From positions 142,300 to 206,299 of the forward strand of contig NZ_JBCEXH010000001.1 of NCBI RefSeq assembly GCF_038751955.1: a stretch of DNA of 64,000 bases. The letters are read 5' to 3'. Below are positions 1-9,002 of the stretch, piece after piece. The notes beneath the pieces were generated by a model, which saw only the letters and a list, made by a program, of their open reading frames with translations, had not been told where the DNA came from and ran no database searches. Origin of the DNA: Methanocalculus natronophilus (GTDB taxonomy: Archaea > Halobacteriota > Methanomicrobia > Methanomicrobiales > Methanocorpusculaceae). The position numbers and the translations under genes were made by a program. The stretch's first letter is position 1. Each line of letters starts with the position of its first letter.

Positions 1-2255
1 GCCCAGAAGAGGTTGCCCCGTATCCGTCCCATCACTTTACGCGCAAGCTGGATGGCTGCAGCCGCATCGATCAGATCGTCATGGATAAGGACAACGCCCC
101 CGCTCTCGACTGCAACATCTGTTCCTCCGGAGATTGCAATCCCGACATCGGCCTGTGCAAGAGCCGGGGCATCATTGATCCCATCCCCGATAAATGCAAC
201 CACCTCACCCTGCTCCTGGAGCCTGGATACCTCGCCAGCCTTCTCTCCCGGAAGCACACCTGCAAGTATCCGCCTGATACCTGCCCTCTCCCCGATGACC
301 TGGGCGGTGTGCTGGTTATCCCCGGTGATCATGACAACCTGGAGGCCCATATCCTGGAAGACTGAAACCGCAGCAGCTGATGTCGGTTTGAGGGGATCGG
401 TGATCGCAATACAGCCGGCATACCCGCGATTCATGGCAACCAGTACAACAGTCTTCCCGTCAGTTTCGGACCTGACAATCGCACCAAGCGCACTTTTTGG
501 GATCTGGATGGATCGGCTGTCAAAGAGGGCCCTGTTGCCGATGAGAACAGGTACGCCATTGACAGAGCCGCTGATGCCAAGGCCTCCGAAGGTCTCAAAG
601 CCTGTGGCCTCCTGGATGGGTGCCCCTCTTCGTTCTGCTTCGTGCATGATTGCCATGCCAAGGGGGTGAAGAGACTGCTTCTCAACCGAGGCTGCAGATG
701 AGAGGAGTTCTTCCTCAGTGCAGGAGTATGGTATGGTATCGGTCACCACCGGCCTGCCTGCGGTCAGGGTGCCGGTTTTATCAATCGCCACTGTTGTTAT
801 TGTCCCTGATCGTTCCAGTACCTCGCCATTTCGTATCAGGATACCAAGTTCTGCGCCACGGCCGACCCCGACGGTGATGGCGGTGGGAGTGGCAAGACCA
901 AGAGCACAGGGGCAGGCAACAACCAGCACAGCAATGAGTGCGGTCACGGCAAAGAGGAGAGGCGATCCAGCGATGAAATACCAGAAGAGAAAGGCAAAAA
1001 CTGCAATGCTGAGAACGACCGGTATGAAGTAGGAGACGACCCGGTCTGCAATACGCTGGACTTTTGGCCTGCTTGCCTGTGCCTCCCCGACCATCCTGAT
1101 AATCCGTGCAAGGACCGTATCACTGCCGACACGGGTTGCACAGACAGTCAGTACCCCGGTTGTCGAGATGGTTCCGCCTATAACGGTTGCATCCCTGCTT
1201 TTAAAGACCGGGATGGGCTCTCCAGTCACCATGGATTCATCAACATGGCTCTCACCGTCCATGACCACACCATCAACTGGTACCGCCTCTCCCGGCCTGA
1301 CAACGACGAGATCATAGGGGACAATCTCCTCCAGTGGCACCTCGATCTCTGTCTTCTCCCTGATGACGATCGCCTTCTTTGGCTGAAGGCTGATTAACGC
1401 CCTGATGGCTTCGCCAGCCTTTCCTTTTGCCCGTGCCTCAAGATACCTGCCAAGGGTGAGGAAGGCTGTGAGCATGACTGCTGTCTCAAAGAAGATGAAG
1501 TCTGCTGAGAGAAAGATGCCAAATGTGCCAAAGACACTGGCTACATACGCTGTTCCGATACCAAGGGAGTACATGACATCCATATCCAGGATACCATGCC
1601 TGAGGGAGCGGACTGCGGCAAAAACGATCGGGTATGCCAGGTAGAGGAAGAAGGGGGTTGTGATGAGAAACAGGAGAACCGGCATGGGAAGGGGAAGTGG
1701 AGGCTGAAGGTGCATCAGGAGCATGAGAAGAGCCGAAACTGCAAACCCGATGATGGATCTATGAAGTTTATTACGGAGATCGCGGGCAGCCTCCTCCTCA
1801 TAAAGCCCGGATGCATCATCCCCTTCAAGGCCGGTTGCCTGATAGCCTGCATCACGAACTGCTTGTCTGATGGAATCAACTGTTTGGATGTCTGGATAGA
1901 ACGCCAGGTGCGCCTGCCCGGTCCCGAGATTGACTGATGCCGCGGAAACCCCGGGAAGGGATTTCAGGGTCTTTTCGATTGCCTGTACACACATTGCACA
2001 GGTCATGCCGCTGATACGGAGTGTGAGTTTTTCAGGGACGGGATCAAAGCCTGCTTTTTTAATTGCATCCTCTATCGACTGTATAGTAACCTGATTGGGA
2101 TCAAATGTGATCCTGAGCTTTTCAGAGGCAGGATTCACTGACGCATGAGAGACGCCATCAAGCACACCAACGGCTTTCTCAATTGTTCCTGCACATGTTG
2201 CACAGTGCATCCCGCTGATTCCGAGATCAGCGGTAATGGCGTTTTGTCCATCCAT
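1..2255 (-). CDS. copA: Copper-translocating P1B-type ATPase (CopA), 3' end cut by window edge
   Basis: Membrane pump that exports Cu+ with ATP. Reading the minus strand from an ATG at 2255 gives an uninterrupted 751 codons to the window edge. It has two N-terminal heavy-metal-associated domains (GMHCATC near residue 15 and GMTCAMC near residue 85), then membrane segments, the transport motif CPCALGLA, the phosphorylation motif DKTGT, TGDN, and the hinge motif GDGINDAP. The last visible residues, RIRGNLFW, lie just before the final membrane pair, so roughly 80-100 residues are missing. A purine-rich Shine-Dalgarno sequence (GGGAGAT) lies just upstream of the ATG. The ferritin gene lies 75 bp upstream in the same direction, so the two may form a metal-handling unit. 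Identification is firm; Cu+ rather than Ag+ specificity rests on the CPC motif. Confidence 0.95.
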   Translation of the reverse strand, partial: MDGQNAITADLGISGMHCATCAGTIEKAVGVLDGVSHASVNPASEKLRITFDPNQVTIQSIEDAIKKAGFDPVPEKLTLRISGMTCAMCVQAIEKTLKSLPGVSAASVNLGTGQAHLAFYPDIQTVDSIRQAVRDAGYQATGLEGDDASGLYEEEAARDLRNKLHRSIIGFAVSALLMLLMHLQPPLPLPMPVLLFLITTPFFLYLAYPIVFAAVRSLRHGILDMDVMYSLGIGTAYVASVFGTFGIFLSADFIFFETAVMLTAFLTLGRYLEARAKGKAGEAIRALISLQPKKAIVIREKTEIEVPLEEIVPYDLVVVRPGEAVPVDGVVMDGESHVDESMVTGEPIPVFKSRDATVIGGTISTTGVLTVCATRVGSDTVLARIIRMVGEAQASRPKVQRIADRVVSYFIPVVLSIAVFAFLFWYFIAGSPLLFAVTALIAVLVVACPCALGLATPTAITVGVGRGAELGILIRNGEVLERSGTITTVAIDKTGTLTAGRPVVTDTIPYSCTEEELLSSAASVEKQSLHPLGMAIMHEAERRGAPIQEATGFETFGGLGISGSVNGVPVLIGNRALFDSRSIQIPKSALGAIVRSETDGKTVVLVAMNRGYAGCIAITDPLKPTSAAAVSVFQDMGLQVVMITGDNQHTAQVIGERAGIRRILAGVLPGEKAGEVSRLQEQGEVVAFIGDGINDAPALAQADVGIAISGGTDVAVESGGVVLIHDDLIDAAAAIQLARKVMGRIRGNLFW

Positions 2256-2330
2256 ACATATCTCCCGGTGATAGGTAGTTCTGAAAACTTAAAAAGGAGA
2301 TGGGGAGTATTATGATACGTTATGGGCCAT

Positions 2331-2816
2331 TCAACGTTTTCCAAGGTGGTGATCGAGTTGGAAGAGCCCGCCGGTTGAGTCCCCGATCTTCTCAAGTTTT
2401 GCGACGATTTCTGAGGCGTTTGCCTCTTCCTCAACCTGTTCGGAGACAAACCACTGGAGCATGATCTCCGAGGCATAGTCTTTCTGTTTGATTGCTTCTG
2501 CCATCATCGTGTTGATCATCTGCGTGACCTTCTGCTCATGGGCATATACCTCCCTGAAAAGGGTAAGCGGATCTTTCCATTCTGCTTTTGGAGCATCTAT
2601 TGCAGCAAGTTTAACTGTTCCTCCACGCTCGTTGAGATAATCATAGAACTTCATTGCATGCTCAAGTTCCTCCTGTGCCTGAAGGCGAAGCCAGTGGGCA
2701 AATCCATTCCATGTCTCTTTGGTGCACCATGCAGACATGGAGAGGTACAGGTACGATGAGTACAGTTCCGCATTGATCTGGTTGTTGATTAGGTCTTCCA
2801 TCTTATTTCCTATCAT
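2331..2816 (-). CDS. ftnA: Ferritin (non-haem, FtnA type)
   Basis: Iron-storage ferritin of 161 residues, the usual length, assembling in the cytoplasm into a 24-mer that oxidises Fe(II) and stores Fe(III). The four-helix fold carries the ferroxidase ligands E17, E50 and H53 (motif EELEHAMKFY), and a later helix ends QWFVSEQVEEE. An in-frame GTG sits three codons earlier, but the ATG at 2816 is preceded by GGTGA at the right spacing, so I start there. It is transcribed toward copA. A 7-bp inverted repeat lies about 20 bp upstream of the start and could be an operator. Confidence 0.95.
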   Translation of the reverse strand: MIGNKMEDLINNQINAELYSSYLYLSMSAWCTKETWNGFAHWLRLQAQEELEHAMKFYDYLNERGGTVKLAAIDAPKAEWKDPLTLFREVYAHEQKVTQMINTMMAEAIKQKDYASEIMLQWFVSEQVEEEANASEIVAKLEKIGDSTGGLFQLDHHLGKR

Positions 2817-2837
2817 GCTATTCACCTCATGTTCATC

Positions 2838-2852
2838 TGCCGCACTGCGGCA
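2838..2852. promoter_or_regulatory. Inverted repeat in the ferritin leader, possible operator
   Basis: TGCCGCA-C-TGCGGCA is a perfect 7-bp inverted repeat with a 1-bp spacer. On the minus strand it lies about 25 bp downstream of a weak TATA-like stretch (AACAATACAA, 2871-2880), that is, near the expected transcription start. Position suggests a repressor site, perhaps for an iron-responsive regulator; no binding protein can be named. Confidence 0.35.
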
Positions 2853-2913
2853 ACAGGAGAGGATGTAATTTTTGTATTGTTAAGGGTTTCGATAGCTGAA
2901 ATTGAATGGATCA

Positions 2914-2961
2914 GGTGACAGGCAGAAATGGTGACAGGCAGAGCCGGTGGCAGCCGGGGGT
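2914..2961. repeat. Degenerate 16-bp tandem repeat
   Basis: Two 16-bp units (2914-2929 and 2930-2945) share their first 13 bases, GGTGACAGGCAGA. A third, poorer unit follows at 2946-2961. It lies in the 311-bp spacer between the ferritin gene and tRNA-Arg, which otherwise shows no coding sequence. Confidence 0.55.
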
Positions 2962-3045
2962 CAGGTGATATGCTCTCTTCTCTTCTGACCATGATACGGA
3001 ATAACAGGTTTTTCCGGGAAGACCGCAGAAAGCCCGGATCCGGAT

Positions 3046-3072
3046 CAGGATTCGGATCCTGCCTGGGCAGGC
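3046..3072. other. Two adjacent hairpins upstream of tRNA-Arg
   Basis: CAGGAT-TCGG-ATCCTG (3046-3061) is followed at once by GCCTG-GG-CAGGC (3061-3072). They lie about 55 bp before the tRNA gene and upstream of its likely TATA element (AATAAAA, about 3091-3097). No gene on the plus strand reads into them, so a terminator role is not obvious. Confidence 0.35.
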
Positions 3073-3127
3073 ATCAGAGAGACAATAAAGAATAAAACCA
3101 TAGAGAACATACTAATATAACCCTTCC

Positions 3128-3202
3128 GGGCTTGTGGCTTAGCCAGGATAGAGCGTCGGGCTTCTAACCCGAATGTCGGGGGTTCGAATCCCCCCAGGCC
3201 CG
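3128..3202 (+). tRNA. tRNA-Arg (anticodon UCU)
   Basis: A complete 75-nt cloverleaf without intron. The acceptor stem is GGGCTTG paired with CAGGCCC (one G-T pair) and the discriminator is G. The anticodon arm is TCGGG-CTTCTAA-CCCGA, giving anticodon TCT. The T arm is GGGGG-TTCGAAT-CCCCC. The 3' CCA is not encoded. It decodes AGA/AGG arginine codons. Confidence 0.97.
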
Positions 3203-3613
3203 CTTCTTTTCATTTTGATTGGAGAAGGTGTATACGGATTTAGTCTCTGCGTTGGTATAGCTGCCAACCAGAGGGTGACCAGTATTCTTCATATCCCCAT
3301 GAAGACGGAGAGACATGCCAATTCTGAGCCAATTATCCGCCCTGGCTGCAAGACTGATGCAGAGCAGGTACTGTCTTCTTTTAAGATTCCAGACAGAATT
3401 CATTATTGTTAGACAAAATGATATGGAAAGAAAAGAGGGAGTGTAGGAATACAAAATGGGTGGGGAAGGATATGGCACCTCGCTCAAAAAGTGAGGTCAT
3501 CAGGGGGAGAGGAGATCCATATCAGGCTTCTGCCACCGACAGGGAGTAGAAGCAGGATCGTTTGTGGAGAATAAAGTGGCTCAGACCTGGATCAGACCCG
3601 AATCAAAACCGTT
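3203..3613. other. Intergenic region, tRNA-Arg to Rpn gene
   Basis: No supported gene in 411 bp. The only structure noted is a stem-loop, ACCTCGCT-CAAAA-AGTGAGGT (one G-T pair), near 3477-3497. It lies 3' of the minus-strand Rpn-family gene and could form in that transcript's tail. Confidence 0.4.
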
Positions 3614-4504
3614 TCAGATCAGGTGGCGAATCTCCTCTTCCGGCAATCCGGTGACCTCTGAGATCTCACTGATGGACATCCCAAATGCCTTCATCCTGCG
3701 GAGGAGTGTACGGCGCTCCTTAACAACCCCTTCGGCTATTCCTTCTTCCTTCAGCTCTGCTGTCCATCTTTTGACCTTTTCTTGTAACATGATATCCCCA
3801 CAAAACGGATTTGGTAGTGGTTTATCTTCATCTGTCTTTAAGGTATTCTCAAAGAATAATGAGAAATCCCGGCGCAATGGATCGAGATCCGGGTTCTTCC
3901 TCATCCAAATATTCAGCCGTCTCCCAAGCCGGAAGAGATCCTCACTTCCAGATGACTGCTCAAGGCCAAAGAGGCTGGCTGCAAGGTTTCGTACCTCAAC
4001 AAGATGATGGACCGATAGCCGGAGTTCGTCAACCACCAGGTATGGCACCGACGGCTTGAACCTGAGCACCGGATCCGGCATCAGGATGCTCGCCCCGATA
4101 TCATCAGGAACTGTCCATGGTATCTCACCATTGTAGAGCACAACCGGAATGATCCCCGGCAGTGATCCCCTGGATGAAATCTGGCCGGTTCTGATCAGAT
4201 CCTGCCAGAGGAGTGCCATATATGACATGATCCGAACCGGCATTGTCGGATCAGGTGCTGACTGAAATTCTATTAACAGGTAGATAACCAGAGTCCGGTC
4301 ACCATACCTGACACTCCAGATGAGGTCATCTTCACGCTCCCTGAGATCGTCGGTCACATAACTGCCATTGCACCGCTTCAGTGTCTGAAAGTCGCAGGCT
4401 GAGGCAAAGTCGGGATGAAGAAAGCCGGTAATAAAATCTGCCATCATCTCTTTGTGGCTGAAGAGGCGTTTATACGGGTGATCTGAATCTGAGATGTTGT
4501 TCAC
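3614..4504 (-). CDS. Rpn/YhgA-type PD-(D/E)XK nuclease-transposase family protein
   Basis: A 296-residue protein of the family annotated as Rpn recombination-promoting nuclease or putative transposase YhgA. Typical features are the N-terminal HPYKRLFSHKEMMADFITGFL, the nuclease core with REREDDLIWSVRY then VIYLLIEFQS, and a C-terminal helical tail ending in a small helix-turn-helix-like segment (ISEISEVTGLPEEEI). E. coli Rpn proteins are DNA endonucleases that raise recombination; archaeal members are uncharacterised. The start codon is GTG (codons GTG AAC AAC ATC); a GGAG lies 11 bases upstream. It stands alone, flanked by more than 400 bp of non-coding DNA on each side, typical of this mobile, patchily distributed family. 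Confidence 0.85.
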   Translation of the reverse strand: MNNISDSDHPYKRLFSHKEMMADFITGFLHPDFASACDFQTLKRCNGSYVTDDLREREDDLIWSVRYGDRTLVIYLLIEFQSAPDPTMPVRIMSYMALLWQDLIRTGQISSRGSLPGIIPVVLYNGEIPWTVPDDIGASILMPDPVLRFKPSVPYLVVDELRLSVHHLVEVRNLAASLFGLEQSSGSEDLFRLGRRLNIWMRKNPDLDPLRRDFSLFFENTLKTDEDKPLPNPFCGDIMLQEKVKRWTAELKEEGIAEGVVKERRTLLRRMKAFGMSISEISEVTGLPEEEIRHLI

Positions 4505-5022
4505 ACTCCAAATGACTCCTGCTGAACCATTGCATCAGTAGCGAAAGGATTATTCTCATTCCATGATGCAGGAATGGAATGCAAAGCACTGATTATGAAG
4601 TATTCTGTCAGATCGCGTTATAATGTTCTTGAGCGGAGGGCGAAAGTAAAGATGGCTGAACCTGATCGCGTAGAATCACATATCCAGGTGACGATAGCAC
4701 CTTCAGGAGATCATTGCCGCTCGCAACAGGCTCACCCGCCATTTTGTTCTTGCGACAAGCTCGCCTGCCTTCCACCACATGCCGGTTGAAGAGAAGCGGG
4801 TGAATCTCCTGAAGCTGATAAGAGACCTTTTGACCACTTCATCCGTTATGAGATGGAGGCTGACAACGATACTTAGGAACGGCACTCGCCCGAACTTGCT
4901 ACTGGCAGTCTGCCAGCCCTATGGCAGAATTGTCAATTGAGTGGCGCTTTCTTAATGGATCCGGATCCAGGCCTTTCCTGAAGAAACGAATGCCTTTTCT
5001 GCTTCAAGGTATATCCAGACGT
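4505..5022. other. Intergenic region before ilvA
   Basis: No recognisable gene in about 520 bp. Short open frames (for example 4574-4789) have no family features and lack good ribosome sites. There is a small inverted repeat, CATTCC...GGAATG, near 4558-4577, and two loosely similar 18-bp stretches (GCAACAGGCTCACCCGCC and GCGACAAGCTCGCCTGCC) near 4724-4775. The ilvA frame is open back to 4921, but that extension is not conserved-looking. Confidence 0.35.
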
Positions 5023-6222
5023 ATGCTCACGCCTGAGGATATCGCTGCTGCACGGAAAAGGATAGAACCCTATATTCACAGGACACCGCTTGTCTATTCG
5101 CCGACATTTTCCACGATGACCGGGTGCGAGGTGTACCTCAAGCTTGAGACCCTCCAGAAAGCTGGTTCGTTCAAGGTGAGGGGTGCTGTCCATTCGATTC
5201 TGCAGAACAGGGAAGCCATCAGTAAAGGCGGCGTGGTTGCTGCATCCGCAGGCAATCATGCACAGGGAGTGGCAATTGCTGCTGGGAGTGCCGGTACCAG
5301 GGCAACCATTGTGATGCCTGCTGGATCATCTGTTGCCAAGCAAGAGGCGACACGGGGCTACGGTGCTGAGATCGTCCTTGCAGGGCGAAACCTGGAAGAA
5401 TCTATCAGGTATGCGGGTGAACTTGAAAAACGAGGCCTCTTTTTTATTCATCCCTATGATGATCCAAATGTAATAGCCGGAGCAGGGACAATCGGGTGTG
5501 AGATCCTTTCCGATCTGCCGGGTGTTGATTATGTGATTGTTCCGGTTGGCGGCGGAGGCCTGATTGCTGGTATTGCTACCGCCATCAAAGGAGTTCAGGA
5601 GAAGACCCGGATCATCGGTGTCCAGTCAGATGCAAGCGACGCTGCATACCAGGCATTTACCTTTGGCAGCAGGGAGGCGGTCAGCCCCGGCAGGACAATT
5701 GCAGATGGGATTGCAGTTCCGGTGCCGGGCAGGGAATCGTTCACCCTGATGAAGAAATATGTTGACTGGATGTATACCGTCACCGAAGAGGAGATGATAC
5801 AGGCGATACTCCTTCTTCTTGAACGGAAGCACCTGGTCGTGGAAGGGGCGGGCTCGGCGGCACTTGCATTTCTCCTCTCAGGAAAAGCAGTTTTTCCCCC
5901 GGCAAGCAGGATTGTGCTGGTGCTCTCGGGAGGCAACATCGATCTCGGGCTCCTCTCCCGGGTGATGCACCAGGCCCAGCTCAGGCGGGATCGGGCGATG
6001 TGGATCTCGGTTGTCATCAGCGATTCTCCCGGTTCCCTTGCACGTATGCTTGGAATAATAGCAGATACAGGTGGAAATATTATGGATCTCATCCATAAAA
6101 GGGATGAGAAGGGGCTCCACCCGACCGAGATCCGGGTGGAGATCGAGATCGAGACCCGCGGGGCAGATCATCAGCAGAGGATACGATCAATGCTTGCTGG
6201 TGCCGGATATGCCCTGAGGTGA
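5023..6222 (+). CDS. ilvA: Threonine ammonia-lyase (threonine dehydratase) with ACT domain
   Basis: PLP enzyme that deaminates threonine to 2-oxobutyrate, feeding isoleucine synthesis or threonine breakdown. From the ATG at 5023 it is 399 residues, the normal length. The PLP lysine is K51 in KAGSFKVRGA; SAGNHAQGVA and the glycine-rich phosphate loop VGGGGLIAG follow. The last ~70 residues (ISVVISDSPGSLARMLGIIA) form an ACT regulatory domain. The frame stays open upstream to 4921, but the family starts with the sequence beginning MLTPEDI, so I use 5023. It converges tail to tail with metG, whose stop is adjacent. Confidence 0.93.
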   Translation: MLTPEDIAAARKRIEPYIHRTPLVYSPTFSTMTGCEVYLKLETLQKAGSFKVRGAVHSILQNREAISKGGVVAASAGNHAQGVAIAAGSAGTRATIVMPAGSSVAKQEATRGYGAEIVLAGRNLEESIRYAGELEKRGLFFIHPYDDPNVIAGAGTIGCEILSDLPGVDYVIVPVGGGGLIAGIATAIKGVQEKTRIIGVQSDASDAAYQAFTFGSREAVSPGRTIADGIAVPVPGRESFTLMKKYVDWMYTVTEEEMIQAILLLLERKHLVVEGAGSAALAFLLSGKAVFPPASRIVLVLSGGNIDLGLLSRVMHQAQLRRDRAMWISVVISDSPGSLARMLGIIADTGGNIMDLIHKRDEKGLHPTEIRVEIEIETRGADHQQRIRSMLAGAGYALR

Positions 6223-8223
6223 TCACCTGACCCCTGTGCCGGGAGGAACGTCCCGGTTCGGGATGAGGAGCGCTGCTTCATCGCCTGCCGCAAGGATCAT
6301 GCCCCTGCTCTCGACACCAAAGATTGTTGCCGGCTCGAGGTTGGTGACGACGACGACAAGGGATCCATTGAGTTGCGCTGGGTCGTGGAACTGGGCGATC
6401 CCTGCCACAACCTGCCGCTCTTCGGTGCCGATATCAACCCTCATCTTCAACAGCTTTTTTGAGCCTTTGATGGGATCGGCTGCCAGGATTCTGCCCACCC
6501 GGAGATCGAGCTGTGCAAACAGATCGACTGGCACTGTCGGAATCTCTTCTTTCTCCGGCTGTTCCCGCTTCTTTGCCGCCTCTACCCGTGCAGCAAACGT
6601 TGATTCAAGAGATTCGTACTGGTCATTCTCAATCCGTGCAAAGAGCGGTTGCGCTTTCTGAAGGGTGACGCCTGAGAGTTGAGTAGTACACTCATCAAGG
6701 GTATGATCAGTAAGCGGTGTTGTATAGCCAAGCATCTCCCAGGCCCGCCGGGCGCAGTCGGGCATCACCGGTTCGATCAGGAGACAGAGTGCCTTGACGA
6801 TCTGCAGGCAGTCGGCAATCACAGCTTCCGCAGCTTCCCTATTGTCCTTTATCAGCTTCCAGGGAGCGTTCTTCTGGATATGGTTGTTGCCAAAGGTCGC
6901 CAGCGCCATGATGCCGTCAACTCCGGATTTGAACTCAAATGCACGGAAGGCTTCATCAATTGTTTCCCTGCTCTTCCCGATCTCGTCAAGAATCTCTGCT
7001 GCAGGCGGAGTTGCCGGGATACCGCCAAGTTTTGCCTCGGCAAAGTACAGTGACCGGTAGATGAAGTTTCCAAGGGTATTGACGAGTTCGTTGTTCACCC
7101 GTTCCTGGAATGCCTTCCAGGAGAAGTTCAGCTCTTTTGTGTGGCTTGTATAGCTGAGGAGATAGTACCGGAGATAGTCTGAGGGGAGGCCGACATCAAG
7201 GTAATCCTCGTTTGCCCAGACGACATAGCCGCGTGATTTTGAGAATTTCTGGTCCTCAACTTTCAGCATGCCTGATGCGACGACGGCATCGGGGGTCCCA
7301 TACCCTGCCGCATGGAGGAGGGCTGGCCAGAAGATACAGTGGTGGTAGATGATATCTGATCCGATGAAGTGCGTCACGTCCCCATCGCCGCACCAGTACT
7401 GCGTCCAGTCGGCATTGTGGCTCTCTGCCCACTCTTCGGTAAACGAGATGTAGCCGATTGGCGCATCAACCCAGACATAGACGACGAGATCCTCGTTTCC
7501 AGGGAAGCGGACACCCCACTCCAGGGTGCGTGTGATGCACCAGTCGCGAAGCTCGTTCTCGATCCAGCCGATGGCATAGTTCCGGGCATTGATCGTTCCT
7601 TTCAAATTGGGGAGATAATCCAGGAGATAATCCTGGAATCTGCTCAGCCTGAAGAAATAATGCTCCTGTTGCCGCATCTCTGCCCTGGTATGGCAGGTGG
7701 TGCAGGTGGGGTTTTCGATCTCGCCTGGTTCAAGGTGTCGGCCGCATCCCTGGTCGCATTCATCCCCGCGGGCGTGTTTGCCGCAGTGGGGGCAGTCTCC
7801 TTCGACATACCGATCGGGGAGGAATCGTTCACAGGAGGTGCAGTAGCTCTGGCTGACGATCTCCGAGTAGACATAGCCGGCATCGGTCAGCCTGTTGATG
7901 ATCGATTGTGTCCGTGCGTGGTTGGTTTCGTTGTCCGTCATCCCGAAGTGATCGAAGATGACACCCATCCGTTCGAAGGTTTCCTTAAAATGGGTATGGT
8001 AACGCTCGGATAGTTCACGGGGGGTTGTGCCGGCTTCTTCTGCAGAGACGACGATCGGTGTCCCATGGTTGTCTGAACCGCAGATAAAGAGGACATCTTC
8101 ACCGGCCCGCCGGAGATACCGGACATAGCAGTCTGCGGGCACATACGTCCTCAGGTGCCCGATGTGGCATAATCCATTGGTATACGGAAGACCACAGGTG
8201 ACCAGTTTCGGTTTGCCACTCAT
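6223..8223 (-). CDS. metG: Methionyl-tRNA synthetase with fused C-terminal tRNA-binding domain
   Basis: Charges tRNA-Met with methionine. A 666-residue class I synthetase: HIGH-type motif in LCHIGHL near residue 16, zinc knuckles CPHC/CDQGC/CTTC around residues 144-182, KMSKS variant KFSKS near residue 332, anticodon-binding helices, and a C-terminal OB-fold tRNA-binding domain from about residue 565 (FAQLDLRVGRILAADP). In many archaea the last domain is a separate protein. The ATG at 8223 is about 27 bp from a TATA element, so the mRNA is probably leaderless. Confidence 0.97.
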   Translation of the reverse strand: MSGKPKLVTCGLPYTNGLCHIGHLRTYVPADCYVRYLRRAGEDVLFICGSDNHGTPIVVSAEEAGTTPRELSERYHTHFKETFERMGVIFDHFGMTDNETNHARTQSIINRLTDAGYVYSEIVSQSYCTSCERFLPDRYVEGDCPHCGKHARGDECDQGCGRHLEPGEIENPTCTTCHTRAEMRQQEHYFFRLSRFQDYLLDYLPNLKGTINARNYAIGWIENELRDWCITRTLEWGVRFPGNEDLVVYVWVDAPIGYISFTEEWAESHNADWTQYWCGDGDVTHFIGSDIIYHHCIFWPALLHAAGYGTPDAVVASGMLKVEDQKFSKSRGYVVWANEDYLDVGLPSDYLRYYLLSYTSHTKELNFSWKAFQERVNNELVNTLGNFIYRSLYFAEAKLGGIPATPPAAEILDEIGKSRETIDEAFRAFEFKSGVDGIMALATFGNNHIQKNAPWKLIKDNREAAEAVIADCLQIVKALCLLIEPVMPDCARRAWEMLGYTTPLTDHTLDECTTQLSGVTLQKAQPLFARIENDQYESLESTFAARVEAAKKREQPEKEEIPTVPVDLFAQLDLRVGRILAADPIKGSKKLLKMRVDIGTEERQVVAGIAQFHDPAQLNGSLVVVVTNLEPATIFGVESRGMILAAGDEAALLIPNRDVPPGTGVR

Positions 8224-8248
8224 CGTTATGCTTTTTGCACCCGGATCG

Positions 8249-8256
8249 TATAAATA
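8249..8256 (-). promoter_or_regulatory. TATA element between metG and the 8268 gene
   Basis: TATAAATA on plus, read as TATTTATA on minus, centred about 28 bp upstream of the metG ATG. That spacing predicts a leaderless metG transcript. Read on the plus strand, it would place a start near 8278, close to the fifth codon (ATG at 8280) of the divergent gene. Confidence 0.55.
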
Positions 8257-8267
8257 CAGTGTGAGTT

Positions 8268-9002
8268 ATGGCGAAGCGAATGATGATCCCTGTACGCGGA
8301 CTCGGATCCGCGGTTTCTCCACCGTCCGTCTCCGCTCTTGCAGCATGGGCTGGTGAACGCGCAGGGATTGGCGGTGACCTGGTCACCTACTACCTGACAG
8401 AGACACTCAGGCCACAGAAAGAGATCGATCTGCCTGCAGCGGGAGGGTGGTTTTACCATGAGCGTGCTGCTGCAGCCTGTCTCCCTGATGCGCCGGCAGA
8501 TGATATACTAGAGGATATCCGGACTGTTTTGTCGATGAAGAGGGACTGCTGGTGGTCCCTGCCGTCAGCTGCCGCACTCTGTGATGATCCGGATGAAGAC
8601 CAGGTGATGGCATACCGGCAGGTTCTCAGGATGATGCGGGATGCAGGAGTCTATGGCCATGTCATTCTCTCTGCCCAGGTGCCGACCTCTCTTGAGCTTG
8701 AACTGATCAATGGCAGGCGTGCATTCTGGTACCTGCCTGTACCAACTGAGCAGGGCCTGGAAAAAGTGCTTGAGGTTCAGAGGGATATTGCAGTGCCGCC
8801 TTCACGGCTCCCGCTCCTGCAGGAGCTGATGGGATCCTATTCGGTCCGGAAGGTGATCGTGGTGGATGCGGGCGAAGCCGATCTCAGGCAGGCTCTGGAG
8901 CTTGTGGATGCAGATAATATCATGACCGGAGGGTTTGCACCGGCAGAGAACCGCACCCGGTACTGGAGTGCTCTGGTTGCCGGGTCGTACATCCCAAGGT
9001 AA
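8268..9002 (+). CDS. Conserved-looking hypothetical protein, 244 aa
   Basis: I do not recognise this protein. It is soluble (no signal peptide or membrane segment), rich in hydrophobic beta-strand and helix alternation (VYGHVILSAQVP, VRKVIVVDAGEADLRQALELVD), and its composition matches the flanking housekeeping genes, so it is very probably real. It is divergent from metG with only 44 bp between starts and converges with a DHH phosphoesterase. Start choice is uncertain: ATG at 8268, or ATG at 8280 if the TATA element at 8249 serves it as a leaderless message. Confidence 0.75.
   Translation: MAKRMMIPVRGLGSAVSPPSVSALAAWAGERAGIGGDLVTYYLTETLRPQKEIDLPAAGGWFYHERAAAACLPDAPADDILEDIRTVLSMKRDCWWSLPSAAALCDDPDEDQVMAYRQVLRMMRDAGVYGHVILSAQVPTSLELELINGRRAFWYLPVPTEQGLEKVLEVQRDIAVPPSRLPLLQELMGSYSVRKVIVVDAGEADLRQALELVDADNIMTGGFAPAENRTRYWSALVAGSYIPR

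Noticed and set aside
3164-3487. Minus-strand open frame of 107 codons ending ...GDSNPRHSG
   Set aside because: It runs into tRNA-Arg; this ending is a well-known artefact of translating the reverse of a tRNA T arm. No ribosome site or family features.
4574-4789. Plus-strand 71-codon frame upstream of ilvA
   Set aside because: No ribosome site, no hydrophobic or motif pattern; likely chance in a non-coding spacer.
4921-5022. 34-codon upstream extension of ilvA
   Set aside because: Not typical of the family, whose sequence begins at the ATG at 5023.
7369-8013. Plus-strand open frame of 214 codons opposite metG
   Set aside because: Antisense to conserved synthetase sequence including the zinc knuckles; composition is a shadow of metG codons.
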